Positions 62,913 through 64,000 of a DNA stretch of 64,000 nucleotides are shown one piece after another. Where the stretch lies: positions 558,001-622,000 of the forward strand of contig JADJXO010000002.1 of the NCBI GenBank assembly GCA_016715825.1, written 5' to 3'. The stretch comes from Nitrospira sp. (GTDB lineage: Bacteria > Nitrospirota > Nitrospiria > Nitrospirales > Nitrospiraceae). Numbering within the stretch: position 1 is the stretch's first letter; every line of letters starts with the position of its first letter. Below the pieces are notes generated by a model. That model ran no database searches, had not been told where the DNA came from, and saw nothing but the letters and a program-made list of their open reading frames with translations. A program made the position numbers and the translations under genes.

Positions 62913-64000
62913 ATGAGTTTCTGGTCCAATCTTCCACGTCCGATCATCGGGTTGTCGCCGATGGATGGCGTCACGGATGCCTGCTTCCGATCAGTGGTCG
63001 CCCGTCGAGGGAAGCCGGATATCGCTTTTACGGAATTTACCCATGTGCATGACGTCTGCCGTGGACCAGAGGTCCATCTGGAGACCCTTATCTACAGTGA
63101 CATCGAGCGTCCCATTATTGCTCAGCTGTATGGAAAAGACCCGGATTTGTTCTACCAGGCCGCCCATGCCGTCTGTGAGCTGGGATTTGATGGGTTGGAC
63201 ATCAACATGGGCTGCCCGTCGAAGAGCGTCGCTGCCTCAGGATCTGGTGCGGGACTGATTCGCACCCCAGCACTGGCTTGCGCCATCATCCAGGCGGCTA
63301 GGCAAGGCATCGATGATTGGACCAACGGACAAACGCTCGAGCAAGCCGGGTTCAAGCAGGCCCGCATTGAGGCATTCCACCGGTTGAATCAGCGGCGAGG
63401 AAGCATCAGCCCCACACAGCGGTACAAGCTGCCGCTGTCCGTGAAAACCAGAATTGGCTACGACGAGGTGATGGTCGAAGCGTGGATGGAAACGATCTTG
63501 CGAGAACAGCCGACCGTGATTTCCCTTCATGGACGAACGCTCAAGCAGATGTATCGAGGAGCAGCCGATTGGTCAGCCATCGCGCGAGCCGCCGCCCTGG
63601 TTAAGGGATCTGGGACGTTATTGTTAGGGAACGGCGATATTCAAAGCCAAGGGGACATCATGGCGCGGGTTCGTGAGACGGGAGTGGACGGCGTGTTAGT
63701 GGGACGCGGCGCTCTGGGTGCGCCATGGTTCTTTCGCTCCAATGAACAGGTTCGGAGGCTGCTGTCCGGATCGCTCGGAATTGGGGACATCACGGATCTT
63801 CCGCTCGTGATGCCACAGGAAGAGCGCTTTGCCGTTCTGATGGACCATGCGCAACAGTTCCAGGAGCTCTTCGGTCGGAAACAATTCTATCGGATGCGAA
63901 AGCACTTGGGCTGGTATTGCAAGGGATTTCCACATGCCGCATCACTGCGCGCACAGATGGTGCGCGTCTCTTCCGTCGATGAGTTGAAACAGGTGCTCGA
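62913..64000 (+). CDS. tRNA-dihydrouridine synthase, C-terminus beyond window
   Basis: An incomplete gene: 362 codons to the window edge. It belongs to the Dus family of FMN enzymes that reduce uridines in tRNA. It shows IGLSPMDGVTDACFR, the motif DGLDINMGCPSKSV with the catalytic cysteine, SVKTRIGYDE, and the FMN phosphate-binding GNGDI and VLVGRGALGAPW. An insertion of about 25 residues (DWTNGQTLEQAGFKQARI) follows the catalytic segment. It starts five bases after the DUF692 stop and is probably co-transcribed. Whether it is DusA, B or C type was not decided. Confidence 0.92.
   Translation, partial: MSFWSNLPRPIIGLSPMDGVTDACFRSVVARRGKPDIAFTEFTHVHDVCRGPEVHLETLIYSDIERPIIAQLYGKDPDLFYQAAHAVCELGFDGLDINMGCPSKSVAASGSGAGLIRTPALACAIIQAARQGIDDWTNGQTLEQAGFKQARIEAFHRLNQRRGSISPTQRYKLPLSVKTRIGYDEVMVEAWMETILREQPTVISLHGRTLKQMYRGAADWSAIARAAALVKGSGTLLLGNGDIQSQGDIMARVRETGVDGVLVGRGALGAPWFFRSNEQVRRLLSGSLGIGDITDLPLVMPQEERFAVLMDHAQQFQELFGRKQFYRMRKHLGWYCKGFPHAASLRAQMVRVSSVDELKQVL

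Noticed and set aside
1..64000. CRISPR array, insertion sequence or transposase
   Set aside because: No short regularly spaced repeats, no transposase or integrase motifs and no terminal inverted repeats were recognised by eye.

Overview
The window is a bacterial chromosome segment, moderately GC-rich and densely coding. The gene set (complete ISC iron-sulfur operon with IscX, divergent ferredoxin, large PAS/GAF hybrid kinase, repeated TolC/HlyD/ABC-like modules, pyruvoyl arginine decarboxylase plus agmatinase, DHS-like protein, GlnRS) and its codon style suggest a Nitrospira-like member of the Nitrospirota. That assignment is inference from memory of such genomes, not a computed result.

Layout. 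0-1 kb: start of a probable peroxiredoxin gene and an unknown protein. 1-9.2 kb (minus strand): TypA/BipA GTPase, then a phosphorelay cluster of three stand-alone receivers, one HPt protein and a large GAF-PAS hybrid kinase whose frame is broken at several points. 9.5-12 kb: class A penicillin-binding protein 1A. 12-18.7 kb: iscR-iscS-iscU-iscA-hscB-hscA-iscX on the minus strand, with a 2Fe-2S ferredoxin divergent from iscR and a flavin reductase convergent to it. 18.8-28.4 kb: gltX, two tRNA-Gln genes (CUG, UUG), a PIN-like protein, zinc alcohol dehydrogenase, YacG, a PilZ protein, GlnRS, several unknowns, tRNA-Glu and a decayed tRNA-like copy. 28.8-36.8 kb: ftsH, a deoxyhypusine-synthase-like enzyme, a DsbA-like thioredoxin, a zinc ribbon, an aldehyde dehydrogenase, pyruvoyl arginine decarboxylase, agmatinase and an RluF-type pseudouridine synthase. 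Together these suggest arginine to agmatine to putrescine to a further polyamine.

37-53.7 kb is the most unusual part. It holds two copies of an envelope-spanning module made of TolC-like outer-membrane proteins (four copies, three in tandem), an ABC-exporter-like membrane protein and a HlyD-like adaptor, with two LysR-type regulators between them. Both ABC-like proteins lack essentially every catalytic motif of the nucleotide-binding domain. The first ABC copy also has a frameshift and an amber codon, the first LysR gene has a frameshift, and the first tandem tolC has a frameshift. A truncated relic of soluble transhydrogenase (sthA) lies at the left edge. A strong terminator closes the module.

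53.9-64 kb: purE-purK, a membrane histidine-kinase-like protein lacking both phosphoacceptor residues, rhomboid protease, DHH phosphoesterase, LOG-family protein, CBS-PilZ fusion, a long DUF692-family protein with its metal-ligand pattern intact, and the first part of a tRNA-dihydrouridine synthase running off the end.
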